Assembly (NCBI GenBank): GCA_014302835.1
Contig: CP060294.1
Coordinates: 2,319,067 to 2,383,066 of the forward strand
Length of the DNA: 64,000 nt
Source: Pedobacter sp. PAMC26386
GTDB lineage: Bacteria > Bacteroidota > Bacteroidia > Sphingobacteriales > Sphingobacteriaceae
Reading direction: 5' to 3'
This document shows, one piece after another, positions 18,976 through 29,057 of this stretch (position 1 is its first letter; every line of letters starts with the position of its first letter). The notes under the pieces were generated by a model that was not told where the DNA came from, ran no database searches, and worked only from the letters and a program-made list of their open reading frames with translations. A program made the translations under genes and the position numbers.

Positions 18976-19629
18976 GTTATTTTTAATTTTAATTTTAATT
19001 ATTATAAATATTAAGATATCTTAACCATAAGAGCAAATAGGCCATTATCAGCTCTAAAAATATCATAAGAGGATATTTCTAAAGCTGATTTCTACTTTAT
19101 CACTTTGAGTTAAGCAACTAGGATCTTTTATATTAGATTTAACTTCTGAATACTTTTCAAATTCATCCTGCTTTCCAAATAAAGTTCACTTTTCGGGAAC
19201 TATTTGACTTATATAAAGCCCATTTGACAAATACGGAATTATTTTGATTGCTTATTGACCAGATAGTTATGCCAAAGACAGGATTATAAAATCTTTAACA
19301 CCAACTTTGGTCTAAAGTACAATAGTAGTCGTTCTCTCTTTTGGTTAAATTACTCTCTTCTCCTCTATTGTAAATGATTTCAAGCCTCCGACGTCCATAA
19401 AATTATAAAGTCATACATAATAATAGCTCATTTATGTAAGTCCTTTTCATAGGTTCACTATTTATAGTAAAAAATAAAACAGACCCAATACCTACCTCAT
19501 CTTTAGATTTCAAAGGGTTAATCATTATTGTTATTATTTTAATTTTTCCATCCGAGTATCAAATTGGCATAAATATAATGGCATAATCTTATCGCTTTCA
19601 ATACGTGATCTCTGAGAGTTTCTTCCCAT
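18976..19629. other. Gene-free degenerate stretch
   Basis: About 650 AT-rich bases. The minus strand shows short open pieces without starts or with early stops (for example around 19410-19520, reading SKDEVGIGSVLFF), consistent with a decayed lipoprotein gene downstream of the 19630-19728 leader. I see no intact gene. Confidence 0.4.
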
Positions 19630-19728
19630 TTAATTATCCATTTCTTCTTTCTTGCATGATGTTACAATTATAGATAAGGATACTAGCAAGAATGTTAATG
19701 TTTTTGTAATAAGTTGTGTATTTTTCAT
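19630..19728 (-). pseudogene. Truncated lipoprotein (signal only)
   Basis: A 32-aa frame encodes a complete lipoprotein signal (MKNTQLITKTLTFLLVSLSI) ending in TSCKKEE and then stops at MDN. The sequence beyond the stop contains further open fragments, so a larger lipoprotein gene has probably been interrupted by mutation. Confidence 0.5.
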
Positions 19729-19729
19729 T

Positions 19730-20137
19730 TCAATTTAATTTGTAAACTTGTTGCTTTTTAACATTTACACAAAGGTGATGATTTTTTATTTTTGCATTTG
19801 GCTTAGGAAGACATCTTTTTAATCTCATAGGACATTTTTCCAGAAATGCGTTAATATTTCGGATAATAAGGTTTTTATGATCTTGTCTTTTAGAATTAAA
19901 AACAAAGAGAATTACACAATCATCCTTGGCACTATAGCCGTCTAGATAGACCTTTTCAGACATACGTATTGCAAAATCCTTTCTTACCAATTTATTCGCT
20001 ACTGCAATTAATACAATCTTCGAAGGCTTTCCCTTTGTTTTTAAGCGCTGATAAGTTTTCCCATAAGCTTGATTACAACGAATCGCTGAACAAGATGCAA
20101 TATAAAGTAAGGAATGCAGGTCAGAATTACCGTTCAC
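19730..20137 (-). pseudogene. IS110-family transposase C-terminal remnant
   Basis: Residues about 4-60 (LHSLLYIASCSAIRCNQAYG, KGKPSKIVLIAVANKLVRK) match the conserved Tnp_20 C-terminal region of IS110-type transposases. The rest, from RMSEKVYLDG on, does not fit and appears out of frame. The N-terminal DEDD catalytic half is absent. The ISL3 element begins 73 bp upstream, so the IS110 copy may have been cut by that insertion or by older decay. Confidence 0.65.
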
Positions 20138-20210
20138 AATAGTTCTCTTTATGTTAATTGATGTGCCTGAATGCAGATATGTTGGACAAGTGTGGTCGGT
20201 AAATAAGACT

Positions 20211-20236
20211 GGTTCTTCGCCAATTTTGATGCAATC
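20211..20236 (+). repeat. ISL3 left terminal inverted repeat
   Basis: 26 bp, the exact reverse complement of 22038-22063. Confidence 0.9.
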
Positions 20237-21919
20237 ATCCCATTACTGAAAGACAAACCTTTCGTCTAAGCAACTGAAATCCGCATCTACCATACATCTC
20301 ACGTTTTTTGTTTTTCAACCTATTTACACATCCTTCAACTAACCCGTTAGTCCAGTTGTAAATGATGGCATTTTTCACAGCCAGAATCTCTTTCTTTAAT
20401 CCATTACAAAAGCGGTCAATTTTTTTCCGGCTCATTGATTGGACATCTTTTATCCACAGGTCCAATTGTTCGGGGCATCCTCCTTTCAAAACTTTCCTAA
20501 AGTCGATGTAAGCCCTTCGTAGGCTAGCTAGAATAGGAACTTTATTTAGTAGTCCGTCAACAATTTCCTTTTCCTTTGAGCATTCACCCGTCTCTTTTGA
20601 AACACCATAGTCTGGATTCATCACAAATATCGATAGCTTTTTTAAAGGAGGAATATAGTTGATCCAAATACTTGGTTGTTCATTTTTCAATGGTTGAGGA
20701 CATATCCTGCTCCATTTGTGCTGATAATCAGGAAAGTTTATTGTAAACCATCTGGTAAAAGAGCGCTCACAACAATTTAAGCCCAGATCTTTAAGCGACT
20801 TAAACATGGCTGTAGGATTGATTTCCAAATGAACCATGTGGTTGATTTGGCTCATATACTTATTGTAATTAATACGCGTTTCCCTTTGGATCAATGGTAT
20901 TGATGATGTCAAATACTTTTTCACCGTACGCCAGTTCATTTGCGTTCTCCGGGCAATGTCACTTAGGTTATGTCCATCTTTTTCCAACTTTGCCATTAAC
21001 TGAAACCTCTCCTGTCTTTCAGTCATATATGAAGAAATACTAGCCTTACTTACGGAATTTACGTCACTACTGGCATTCACACCTGTTGTATTGGACGACA
21101 TTGTCTCTGCATCAGGGGAAATATTTTTTGCAATCTGCTTCAAATGGCCGTATTCGAGTCTGATTTCTTCAAGGAGAACATCACTAAGATTCTTTACCAA
21201 GTGAAATCTATCAGCGATTTGTTTTGCTGCAGGTATTGATTTTGTTATTGCACTCGCATAAGATGTCGCTCTATCCCTGGTTACATATTTAACCTGTTGA
21301 TGAGCTGAGAACCAATCTATAACATCATTTGAATCCATACTATTTAGAAGATCAATGGTGCAGCCAGTTTCTGCATTAACGAGGATCGATCCATAGTTCA
21401 TTCCTTTTCGTTTTGCCCAATCATCTATGCCTACACACAACAGACTATCATGCAGTAGCATATTCATAGACTTAATTAACCTCAGGCAAGTATTATTACT
21501 GACGGGAATCTGCATCAGTTTAGAAAAGTAAGCGCCCTTGTTGGAAGATATTTCAATAAGGACCTGTCTTAAATACCCTGTGGCCCTCTCGGTCCGTCTG
21601 GAATAAGGTGTGGTGATATAGTTGCACTGTTCTGAAAATATCAACTTAAGGCATTTAAAGTTTTTACAAGCGAAGCGGCGTATCTTAAGTAAGATAAAGA
21701 CCTTTTTACCGACCATAGGAAGGTCTATTAAGGTTCTGAAATAAAATGAGCGTACAGTATGACTATTCTTAAAGCACAGGGACATTGGGCCCGCTTTCCC
21801 GGTCTTTGGACAAAGAGCCGAATTATCGAATCTTGTATTTCTGACCGGTATATTTTGATCTTCAAGTCAGCATAAAATAAAGCTGCAAGATTTTGGTTGA
21901 GTGTATGAGATAAAATCAA
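20235..21919 (-). pseudogene. ISL3-family transposase (N-terminal frameshift)
   Basis: The main frame (20235-21785, 516 aa) carries the ISL3 DDE domain (CVGIDDWAKRKGMNYGSILV, VKYVTRDRATSYASAI, IADRFHLVKNLSDVLLEEIR) and a C-terminal WTNGLVEGCVNRLKNKKREM block. The zinc-finger-like N-terminus lies in a different frame (from 21919, YRSEIQDSIIRLF...KRAQCP). The switch to CFKNSHTVRSFYF occurs near 21785. One indel thus separates the Cys-rich N-terminus from the catalytic domain. A shortened protein could still be made, but the element is probably inactive. Confidence 0.8.
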
Positions 21920-22037
21920 GGTTAAAGCATCTGTTATTCAATGCTTTAAGATACAGAAAAATAACTTACAAAACAAGGGAAAATTGCTTTAAGAATACTG
22001 ATTTGCAGATATTTATGAATAAAAACTAAATCCCAGA

Positions 22038-22063
22038 GATTGCATCAAAATTGGCGAAGAACC
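22038..22063 (-). repeat. ISL3 right terminal inverted repeat
   Basis: 26 bp, the exact reverse complement of 20211-20236. Confidence 0.9.
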
Positions 22064-22401
22064 ATTCTTAATTGCCGTTCACAACAAATCCCAATACATC
22101 TGGATAACTACTTGACATTTTAAACTGAGTAAAGCCAGTAGTGGAAACGACCAGACAACTCTAAAAAGTTAAAAATACACTCTTTAAAGAAATAATAGAT
22201 TCAATTTTACTACTTAATTCTTAATCAACGATATTTTATATATCTAAATCCAGGTTAACAATCCTGATATTCTGGACGACGCTGGTTCTTCGTCACTTTT
22301 AGGTAAAGTACATTAAATAATTACACTTTCAATATCAATCCCAATTTCTTTTCAAAGGCAATTCCTACTTTTTGACCAGATTATAGTTTTGCACTTTTTT
22401 G
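22064..22401. other. Gene-free stretch between ISL3 and the IS3 fragment
   Basis: About 340 AT-rich bases with no open frame of note. The bases TTGTGAACGG appear on the minus strand here (near 22085) and again in the IS110 remnant near 20130, possibly a trace of the DNA that ISL3 entered. Confidence 0.3.
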
Positions 22402-22845
22402 AATTATAGGATGGGCCTTAAGTATAACGATGAAAGCAACTGACACAGTGACACATGCCTTTAAAATGGCACAAAGCAGACGTCCAATTATTCAGGAGCT
22501 CATTTTTCATTCAGACCGCGGAGTTCAGTATGCTTGCAACGAATTCAGATGCTTACTGGAAAAAATCCTTTGATCATCAGGAGCATGAGCAGAAAAGGAA
22601 ATTGCTGGGACAACGCAGTAGCAGAAAGCTTCTTCAAGACGCTCAAAGCTGAATGCGTATATCAGCATAAGTTCACAGACAAAGAGCAGGCAGCACTCAT
22701 CGTTTTTGAATATATAGAGACTTGGTACAACCGTAAAAGACTACATTCTACACTGGGATACTTGTCCCCGGAAGAATTTGGTAGAAACTTAAATAAACAA
22801 AATATTGCCGCTTAACTAAATGTCAACTTTAATGTTGCAATTCCA
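22402..22845 (+). mobile_element. 3' fragment of the IS3-group element
   Basis: This is a 444-bp near-copy of the right end of the element at 15579-16844, beginning abruptly at AATTATAGG inside OrfB and keeping the right terminal repeat (22831-22845). It retains one base missing in the first copy (AGACGTCC) but has six instead of seven A's near 22560, so its OrfB frame is also broken. The 5' two thirds are absent. Confidence 0.85.
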
Positions 22846-22907
22846 CTTTAGTGATTTAGCAAAACAGTCTTGCAGCTTATGCAACCTTACCCCGAGTAAC
22901 TCTCTTC

Positions 22908-22912
22908 TTACT
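22908..22912. repeat. IS21 target-site duplication, left
   Basis: TTACT directly outside the left end of the IS21 element, repeated at 25580-25584. Confidence 0.75.
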
Positions 22913-22930
22913 TGGATATTCCGCACAAAT

Positions 22931-22971
22931 GGGACCACCTAATGGTGCAATGTATCCCACCAAGTTCGGGG
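22931..22971 (+). repeat. IS21 inner inverted repeat, left
   Basis: 41 bp, from GGGACCACCTAATGG to AAGTTCGGGG, with an exact reverse complement at 25520-25560. Probably transposase binding sites. Confidence 0.88.
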
Positions 22972-23012
22972 TCGGAACCTGTCGCTATTAAGCGAGAATG
23001 GTGTGTGTAAAC

Positions 23013-23744
23013 CTAATGATTTTTTTTATTCCTCAGAGACTTTCCAGTTAAAGTAATTCTATGTGCAGAAGCTGACAATCTGTCCATTATTGCATCGGCT
23101 AACGTTGGTTCATCAATGAAAGTATACCAGCTGTCTGTAGGGAGCTGAGAAGTAATGATGGTGGCCCCATTACCATACCTGTCCTCCAGGATATCCAACA
23201 GTGCAATCCGAGCATCATTGGTGAGTTCTTTGAGTCCAAAGTCATCCAGTATGAGCAAGCGGTTGGCTGAAATACCCTTTATCCACTTCAGGTAAGTTCC
23301 ATCCAGCCTGGCCTGGGCCAGCGCCTCCAGAAACTTGTTCATGCTAAAGTATAAGGTTCGGTATCCAAGCAGGCAGGCACTGCGTCCCAGAGCGCAGGCC
23401 AGAAAACTTTTACCGCAACCAGTCGCACCGGATATGAGTACATTTTGTCCTTTTTCAATGAACATTCCATCAGATAATCTCAGTACCTGTTCCCTGGTAA
23501 TTCCCCTTTCCGCATTACAAAGTATGTCTTCAGGGAGGGCATGATAACGGAGCTTACTCACTTTAAGCAGCATTTTTGTGCGGGTGTGGTCCCGGTGCTC
23601 TACCTCTGCCTGGGTGATTATCCCTAACAGGGAGTGCACATCCTGCAGCTCGTGTACAGGAAGTGAAAGAATGGCCTCGTAACGTTTAGCCATCCCATTT
23701 AGTTTGAGCGTTTTTAACTGCCCTAATGTGTTTTGTGTATTCAT
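23013..23744 (-). CDS. istB: IS21-family helper ATPase IstB
   Basis: The 243-aa AAA+ ATPase is the target-selection and activation partner of the IS21 transposase. The Walker A motif GATGCGKS lies at 106-113 and Walker B is LLILDDFGL; DnaC/IstB-like sequence runs through the protein, with an ARERGITREQ-like N-terminal region (NAERGITREQVLRL). Length is typical. It lies 14 bp downstream of istA, so the two are translated from one transcript. No defect is visible. Confidence 0.95.
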   Translation of the reverse strand: MNTQNTLGQLKTLKLNGMAKRYEAILSLPVHELQDVHSLLGIITQAEVEHRDHTRTKMLLKVSKLRYHALPEDILCNAERGITREQVLRLSDGMFIEKGQNVLISGATGCGKSFLACALGRSACLLGYRTLYFSMNKFLEALAQARLDGTYLKWIKGISANRLLILDDFGLKELTNDARIALLDILEDRYGNGATIITSQLPTDSWYTFIDEPTLADAIMDRLSASAHRITLTGKSLRNKKNH

Positions 23745-23758
23745 TTTTAAAGTGTTTT

Positions 23759-25330
23759 TTAGTTGTTATGATAGGTTTCCGGACCTCTTAGGTTGACATG
23801 AACCGGAATACGGTATTCCTGACAGGGTTGATCTTCCAACTGATCCATATTGTTCTCCAGGATGTTTTTTATAACTGTATAGCGGAACTTTGATCCTTTT
23901 AATCCTCTTTTACAGGCCGCTTCGGTACGAATGGGACCATAGGCCTTGATCAGCCGGAGTATGCCCATGCAAGAGGAATAGGCCTGCTCAATAACCTGCT
24001 TGCTTTCCATGATTTTCATCATGAAGTCATAAGTGCTGGGGCCATTATCCGTTGCTTTTTGCAGGTAATATTCCGGGCTCCAGCCACGCTGCGCTGAGAA
24101 TGCCTGATGGGATTCTGGCATGTGTTCCTTAATAGTGGTATAGTGATGGCTCCGGTAACTTCTGGTGTGCAGGGCAATCCGGTGGCTATCGTGGTAGATC
24201 TCAACGGTGTCAGCACAATATGTAATACGCACCTCTTTACCGATATAGCGGCAGGGAACGCTGTAAAAGTGCCAGTCTTCACCAACAATTACATGGTAGT
24301 TCTTCTGAACTTTTGATTTTGTATAGTGTTTGATCGTATAGCTCGATTGGGGAAGTGCCTGTAAATGTGACTTTTCCTGTTCCATGAATAATTCTTCACG
24401 ACTGATGGTCTTTTTCTGAAAGTTCATTTTATGATGCAGCTCCAACTTCTCTTTTATGGCCTTATTCAGCTCAGCCAGGCTATAGAAAGTCTGGTTCCGT
24501 AACGTAGCATAAATACGCAGGTAAGCAATCTTCACCGAGTTCTCTACGGCTGGCTTATCCTTTGGCTTGTAGGGCCTTGAGGCATATAAAGCAATGTTGT
24601 TGTGGCTGGCCCATTGTGCTAACATATCTGTAAAGGTTGGCTCATACCTGCAGCTCTTGGTTACCCATTGCTTCATGTTATCCGATTTGGCACCTAATGG
24701 TACCCCACCCAGATACTCCAGGGTATTATTCAATGCTTTTACTACCTGGGGAAGTTTTGCATTCGGTAAGGCTTCCACATAACCATAGCTGCTGAAGGGC
24801 AATGCAGCGATAAAAACAGGACAGGCTACGAGCTCTCCGGTTAAAGTATCCACATAATGAAGCGGGGCTCCTGCAAAATCAACCTGCATCATCTCTGCTG
24901 GACGGTGTTCAAAACGCATTACAGCATTACGAACTTTATTATGCTCCCGTAAAAGTTCACAAAACATGGAGTATTTATAGCCCGAAGGATTGTCTTTGAT
25001 GTATTCTCCCCACAGCAATTGACGGCTTACACCCTCCCTGGCTAATTCTTCATGATAATAGCTTAATTGACTAGAGAAGTAAGCTTTACGGGGCTCAGGG
25101 TATTCAATTACCTTTGGCTTGCTAAGCCCCAGGATTTCATCAAGCTGATGGTCCTTTAATTGGAGTAATGCAGTAAAACTATGGCCTGTTTGCTGAAATT
25201 TATCGCGATAACGCCTAATCGTTTTTCTGTTTGTCTTAAGCTCATTCTCTATGGACCTCAGGGAGGCCCCCCGTTCAAAAAAAATGAGTATCTGTCTTAT
25301 TTTGTTCATACTAAGCAGTTTGTTGGCCAT
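23759..25330 (-). CDS. istA: IS21-family transposase IstA
   Basis: The 523-aa transposase has an N-terminal helix-turn-helix (LRSIENELKTNRKTIRRYRD) and an rve DDE core beginning MMQVDFAGAPLHYVD and continuing through GVPLGAKSDNMKQWV and SRPYKPKDKPAVENSVK (the final acidic residue). A beta-barrel Mu-C-like region (YHVIVGEDWHFYSVP) follows. It cuts and joins the element ends with IstB. The frame is intact and full length. Confidence 0.95.
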   Translation of the reverse strand: MANKLLSMNKIRQILIFFERGASLRSIENELKTNRKTIRRYRDKFQQTGHSFTALLQLKDHQLDEILGLSKPKVIEYPEPRKAYFSSQLSYYHEELAREGVSRQLLWGEYIKDNPSGYKYSMFCELLREHNKVRNAVMRFEHRPAEMMQVDFAGAPLHYVDTLTGELVACPVFIAALPFSSYGYVEALPNAKLPQVVKALNNTLEYLGGVPLGAKSDNMKQWVTKSCRYEPTFTDMLAQWASHNNIALYASRPYKPKDKPAVENSVKIAYLRIYATLRNQTFYSLAELNKAIKEKLELHHKMNFQKKTISREELFMEQEKSHLQALPQSSYTIKHYTKSKVQKNYHVIVGEDWHFYSVPCRYIGKEVRITYCADTVEIYHDSHRIALHTRSYRSHHYTTIKEHMPESHQAFSAQRGWSPEYYLQKATDNGPSTYDFMMKIMESKQVIEQAYSSCMGILRLIKAYGPIRTEAACKRGLKGSKFRYTVIKNILENNMDQLEDQPCQEYRIPVHVNLRGPETYHNN

Positions 25331-25519
25331 ACTTTCGGATTAGGTAATACTAACCAAACCTAGGTATTAGCCCTTAACTCTCTCTTAGTGGAAACAGGTG
25401 CGTAAAGGTGGGGTACTTTGTGCCGGAATGTCAGTCCTTTACAAATTCAACTATTTCTGGTGGGGTACTTTCCAGCGGAATAATTGATCAAATTATAACC
25501 TTTTTACTGTTACGCTAGG

Positions 25520-25560
25520 CCCCGAACTTGGTGGGATACATTGCACCATTAGGTGGTCCC
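25520..25560 (-). repeat. IS21 inner inverted repeat, right
   Basis: Exact reverse complement of 22931-22971. Further related GTGGGGTACTTT repeats lie at about 25408-25485. Confidence 0.88.
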
Positions 25561-25579
25561 ATTTGTAGTGGAATATCCA

Positions 25580-25584
25580 TTACT
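25580..25584. repeat. IS21 target-site duplication, right
   Basis: TTACT, matching 22908-22912. Confidence 0.75.
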
Positions 25585-25715
25585 AGCGCAATCAGCTCCA
25601 AACGACGATTTCTGACTGATCAACCTCACTAATATGCCAATTCCTCAGATAGAATGCTTGCCGCATTTAACCAAATAGCCTACAAAGTGGACCAACACCC
25701 GTATAAGACCGCTAT

Positions 25716-26762
25716 TTATACGATTATATTCTTTACATCTTTAGGCAAAACACCAAAATACTTTTTAAATTGTCTAGTAAAGGCGCTTGCATTTTGATAA
25801 CCCAATTTGAATACAACAATGCTTATGGAAGTATCTTCATTCAATAACATTTTTTTTGCGTATTCCATTTTTTTATTTATATAATACTTTTGTGGCGCCA
25901 AACCATATATTTTAGTAAACAATATCTTAAACTTTGAAGATGACATACATGAAATAAGCCCTAAATTGGTTATACCTGGAAATTTACCCTCCAAATTTTC
26001 GATCATATGAACTCGAGACTTTTCAATCATTATTACGTCCTCTTTTGATAATTTTGATAAAATTGGTTTTCTGCGCGATTTCAAAACGTCTTGAAATATT
26101 GCTAATAAATTATAGCAAACGGATGTAAGATAAATGTGGAATCCAGGTTCATAAATATTATATTGACTAAGATCTGAGATGATTTTTTCACTCTTCTCAT
26201 CCATTTCATACTGTAAAAAAACGGTATTTAAATTTGTATTAAAAAGCTTATTTATATCAAAATCAACAAAAATATTTTCAGCCAAATTAACTGCAAAATC
26301 CCTAGACATAATAATCCTTAAAACTTTAATTGGAGTAAATGGTGTCGGACTAAAATTATTAATTAAGGCTGCATCTGTCAGAGTAACCAATCGTGAAGAT
26401 CCTTCTTTAGAATCCTCAGATAATCCCCTTTCAAAGTTAATAGCATCTGAAATTGAATAATTTATCACAAAAAATTCACCAAGCTGATTAACCATATTCG
26501 CTTTTATATTCTTATTATAAATTACATTTAAATATAAACCTAGAATGTCATGGCTTAACTGTAGTAAACAGGCTCCACCTCTACCAATATCTCCATCTGC
26601 TTTTGTAAAGAGAATATTTTGTCCATTTATTTGAGTGGTTTGAGTTTCAAATCCCAACTCTCGATATAATTTTCCATACCAATCTATACTTTGATCAATT
26701 TTGAACACATAATAATCTTCTTCCATATTATTCGATTTCACAAATAAATAATGATCTGACAA
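25716..26762 (-). CDS. AraC-family transcriptional regulator
   Basis: The 348-aa protein has a C-terminal AraC/XylS DNA-binding domain (about 255-345): a first helix-turn-helix around SCMSSSKFKILFTKIYGLAP, the Y-Y-NKKMEYAKKMLLN linker and a second around ISIVVFKLGYQNASAFTRQFKK. The N-terminal ~200 residues do not show an obvious cupin and may sense a ligand or form dimers. The gene stands alone and AT-rich between IS elements. Its targets are unknown; no divergent partner gene survives next to it. Confidence 0.88.
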   Translation of the reverse strand: MSDHYLFVKSNNMEEDYYVFKIDQSIDWYGKLYRELGFETQTTQINGQNILFTKADGDIGRGGACLLQLSHDILGLYLNVIYNKNIKANMVNQLGEFFVINYSISDAINFERGLSEDSKEGSSRLVTLTDAALINNFSPTPFTPIKVLRIIMSRDFAVNLAENIFVDFDINKLFNTNLNTVFLQYEMDEKSEKIISDLSQYNIYEPGFHIYLTSVCYNLLAIFQDVLKSRRKPILSKLSKEDVIMIEKSRVHMIENLEGKFPGITNLGLISCMSSSKFKILFTKIYGLAPQKYYINKKMEYAKKMLLNEDTSISIVVFKLGYQNASAFTRQFKKYFGVLPKDVKNIIV

Positions 26763-26856
26763 TTTAAAATTAATTAATTGTAATTTAAAATTTACTAATT
26801 AAAAATATTTAACTCTTAATACACGACTTTTATTACTTTTCGCAAAACTGACCTTG

Positions 26857-26925
26857 TCCCCAAATTTCTTCTTCCAATTATTAAACGTCACCTGACAAAG
26901 GTACATCTTTTGGCAAATTTCTCCT
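26857..26925 (-). pseudogene. IS407-type OrfA fragment
   Basis: The minus strand reads ICQKMYLCQVTFNNWKKKFG, matching VCRKMGIHQATYYNWKKKFG of the intact OrfA at 28728. Only about 25 codons remain. Confidence 0.55.
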
Positions 26926-26944
26926 AAATGATCTCCCAAGAATT

Positions 26945-27624
26945 CTAAGACACCGTTAAAGTCGAAAATCCAGACTTAATTCGGTTATTTTCACACATCT
27001 GCTGAGGGGTCAAACCTCCAAGAAAACTGTGCGGTCTAAAGGTATTATATTCTGTTCTCCATGCTTCAATTTTTCCTCTTGCATCTTCTAGGGACAAAAA
27101 CCAATTAGTATTCAGACGCTCATCACGGAAGCTTCCATTAAAGGACTCAATATAGGCATCATCTGTCGGTTTTCTAGGCATGAAGAAATCCAGGATCACT
27201 TGGTTATCATAGGCTCAGCGATCTAATACTTTAGAGATAAATTCACTTCCATTGTCTACTCTTATTTTTTAGACAGAGCATTACATTCCTCTTTCAACCG
27301 ATCTAGTACCATCACTACCTGTTCTCCTTTAATTCCCTGATCCGGATAGATATCCAGGCATATACTATAATTATCCACTATAGTTAAGGGGCTGATTTTA
27401 CAGCCGTCAAATAGCTGATCAGCTACGAAATCCATACTCCAGCATTCATGTAAATGCGAGGCGGGTACTCTTTCCATTCGGTGTGCGCCGGCGCGATTTC
27501 TTCTTGGACGTTTGCCACGCAGGTACAATCCTTCCAATTTATAGAGCCCGTAAACACTTTTACAGTCATCTTTCCAGCCTTCACGGCGCAGCAGAGTGAA
27601 AATTCCTTCACAGCCATATCTCAC
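26945..27624 (-). pseudogene. IS3-family transposase OrfB (copy 1, broken)
   Basis: Two pieces remain. The upstream piece (27262-27624) has [20 protein letters not shown] and the DDE start SMDFVADQLFDG. The downstream piece (26945-27199) has [20 protein letters not shown] and the end LGGLTPQQM. About 60 bp between them are shifted. The catalytic Asp and Glu motifs are separated, so it is non-functional. Confidence 0.75.
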
Positions 27625-27860
27625 CCTAGTTCCCGAAATCCCCTTAATTCAGCTCCTTAATACCTGATCATCTCGGCCTATTTTTTTTATAATACAACAT
27701 CGAGCGGCAAAACTTAGACACCGCACAGGCACGGTGTACCGAAACTTTATAGCTGACCAGTAAAGCTTCGGCCAGCCCTTTCAACTGGGGCTAGCCCTAA
27801 AGCGTTTTTCTGAGTACATCCTGAAGCATATGTTAATCCAGACTCAAATCAACCACCAGT
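26945..27860 (-). mobile_element. Decayed IS407-type IS3 element, copy 1
   Basis: The copy is about 80% similar by eye to copy 2 (27861-29095) over OrfB and the end of OrfA, but carries several frameshifts. Its similarity stops at the point where copy 2 begins (27860), suggesting that copy 2 inserted into or beside it. Confidence 0.7.
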
Positions 27861-27907
27861 TGACTTCCCCCCAATTTTAGGACATGCTAAATTCGAAAAT
27901 CGGGCCG

Positions 27908-28728
27908 TTAACTGGTTTTTTGCCACATCTCCTGAGGCGTTAAACCTCCTAAGGAACTATGTGGTCTAAAGGTATTATATTCTGCTCTCCATTCTTCAAT
28001 TTTTTCTATAGCATCTTCCATTGACAAGAACCAGTTGGTGTTTAGGCATTCATCACGGAAGCTTCCATTAAAAGACTCAATATATGCATTATCTGTGGGT
28101 TTCCCCGGGCGGGAGAAATCAAGTATGACCTGATTTTCATATGCCCATTTATCCAATACTTTGGATATAAATTCACTTCCGTTATCTACTCTAATTTTTT
28201 TTGGAATGGCATTGCATTCTTCTTTTAACCTTTCCAGTACAGTTACCACCTGTTCCCCTTTTATACCTTGCTCTGGGTAAATATCAAGGCAAAATCTTGT
28301 ATAATTATCCACTATAGTTAAGGACCTGAATTTCCTGCCGTCAAACAGTTGATCGGACACAAAGTCCATACTCCAGCACTCATGTAAATGCGAGGGAGGT
28401 ACGCGTTCTAAGCGATGCGCACCGGCTCGGTTTCTTCTTGGTCTTTTACTACGCAGGTTTAATCCTTCCAGTTTATAAAGCCTGTAAACTCTGTTATAAC
28501 TATCTTTAAAGCCTTCCCGGCGAAGCAATGTAAAGATTCTTTCAAACCATATCTGACCCGAGTTTCCGCAATCTCCTTCATACGCATTCTGATTACCTTG
28601 TCATCACGACCTATCTTTTTATAATACCACATCGAGCGGCAAAACTTAGTGACCGCACAAGCCCTATGCATAGAAACTTTGTAACTGACTACTAAAGCTT
28701 CGGCCAGCCCCTTCAACTGGGCTGGCAT
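27908..28728 (-). pseudogene. IS3-family transposase OrfB (copy 2, one frameshift)
   Basis: The N-terminal part (from 28728, MPAQLKGLAEALVVSYKVSM) and the catalytic part (to 27908) are in different frames and switch near 28500-28530 at [18 protein letters not shown]. The catalytic part is complete: [38 protein letters not shown] and [18 protein letters not shown], ending [11 protein letters not shown]. One indel therefore inactivates an otherwise well-preserved integrase-type transposase. Confidence 0.8.
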
Positions 28729-29000
28729 TAAAGCTTTTTTTTAAGTATATCTTGTAGCATATGTTTGTCCAGACTTAAATCTGCTACCAGTTGTTTGAGT
28801 TTGGCATTCTCATCCTCTAGCTGTCGTAGACGTCTGAGTTCAGTGACACCCAGACCACCGAATTTCTTCTTCCAGTTGTAATAGGTCGCCTGGTGAATAC
28901 CCATTTTGCGACAAACTTCCTCTACAGAAACTCCCGTTTCTGCCTGTTGCAGTGCAAATGCAATCTGCGCTTCTGTAAACTTGCTCTTTTTCCATCTCAA
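28728..29000 (-). CDS. IS3-family transposase OrfA (IS407 group)
   Basis: The 90-aa OrfA is intact: helix-turn-helix KFTEAQIAFALQQAETGVSV, VCRKMGIHQATYYNWKKKFG, then a leucine-zipper-like region (LRQLEDENAKLKQLVADLSL) ending MLQDILKKKL. It binds the element ends and regulates frameshifting with OrfB, which overlaps it by one base at 28728. Confidence 0.9.
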   Translation of the reverse strand: MRWKKSKFTEAQIAFALQQAETGVSVEEVCRKMGIHQATYYNWKKKFGGLGVTELRRLRQLEDENAKLKQLVADLSLDKHMLQDILKKKL

Positions 29001-29057
29001 TTACTGTATGTTTAAATTAAGTAATTGCCCCGATTTTTTCGACTTTTCAGCGGTCTG

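Larger units (their letters stand above)
20211..22063 (-). mobile_element. ISL3-family insertion sequence
   Basis: Perfect 26-bp terminal inverted repeats at 20211-20236 and 22038-22063, starting GGTTCTTCGCCAATTTTGAT, bound a 1853-bp element. The GGnTCTTCG start is characteristic of ISL3. It encodes one transposase on the minus strand with an N-terminal frameshift. The 8-bp flanks (ATAAGACT and ATTCTTAA) do not match, so no target duplication remains. Confidence 0.88.
22913..25579 (-). mobile_element. Intact IS21-family insertion sequence
   Basis: The ends TGGATATTCC (22913) and its complement (to 25579) lead into a perfect 41-bp inverted repeat (22931-22971 and 25520-25560). Extra GTGGGGTACTTT-type repeats lie inside the right end, as in IS21 multiple transposase-binding sites. 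IstA and IstB frames are intact and in the usual order. A 5-bp duplication (TTACT) flanks the element, which suggests a recent, possibly active insertion. Confidence 0.92.

Noticed and set aside
20211-22063. 8-bp target duplication of the ISL3 element
   Set aside because: The flanks ATAAGACT and ATTCTTAA do not match.
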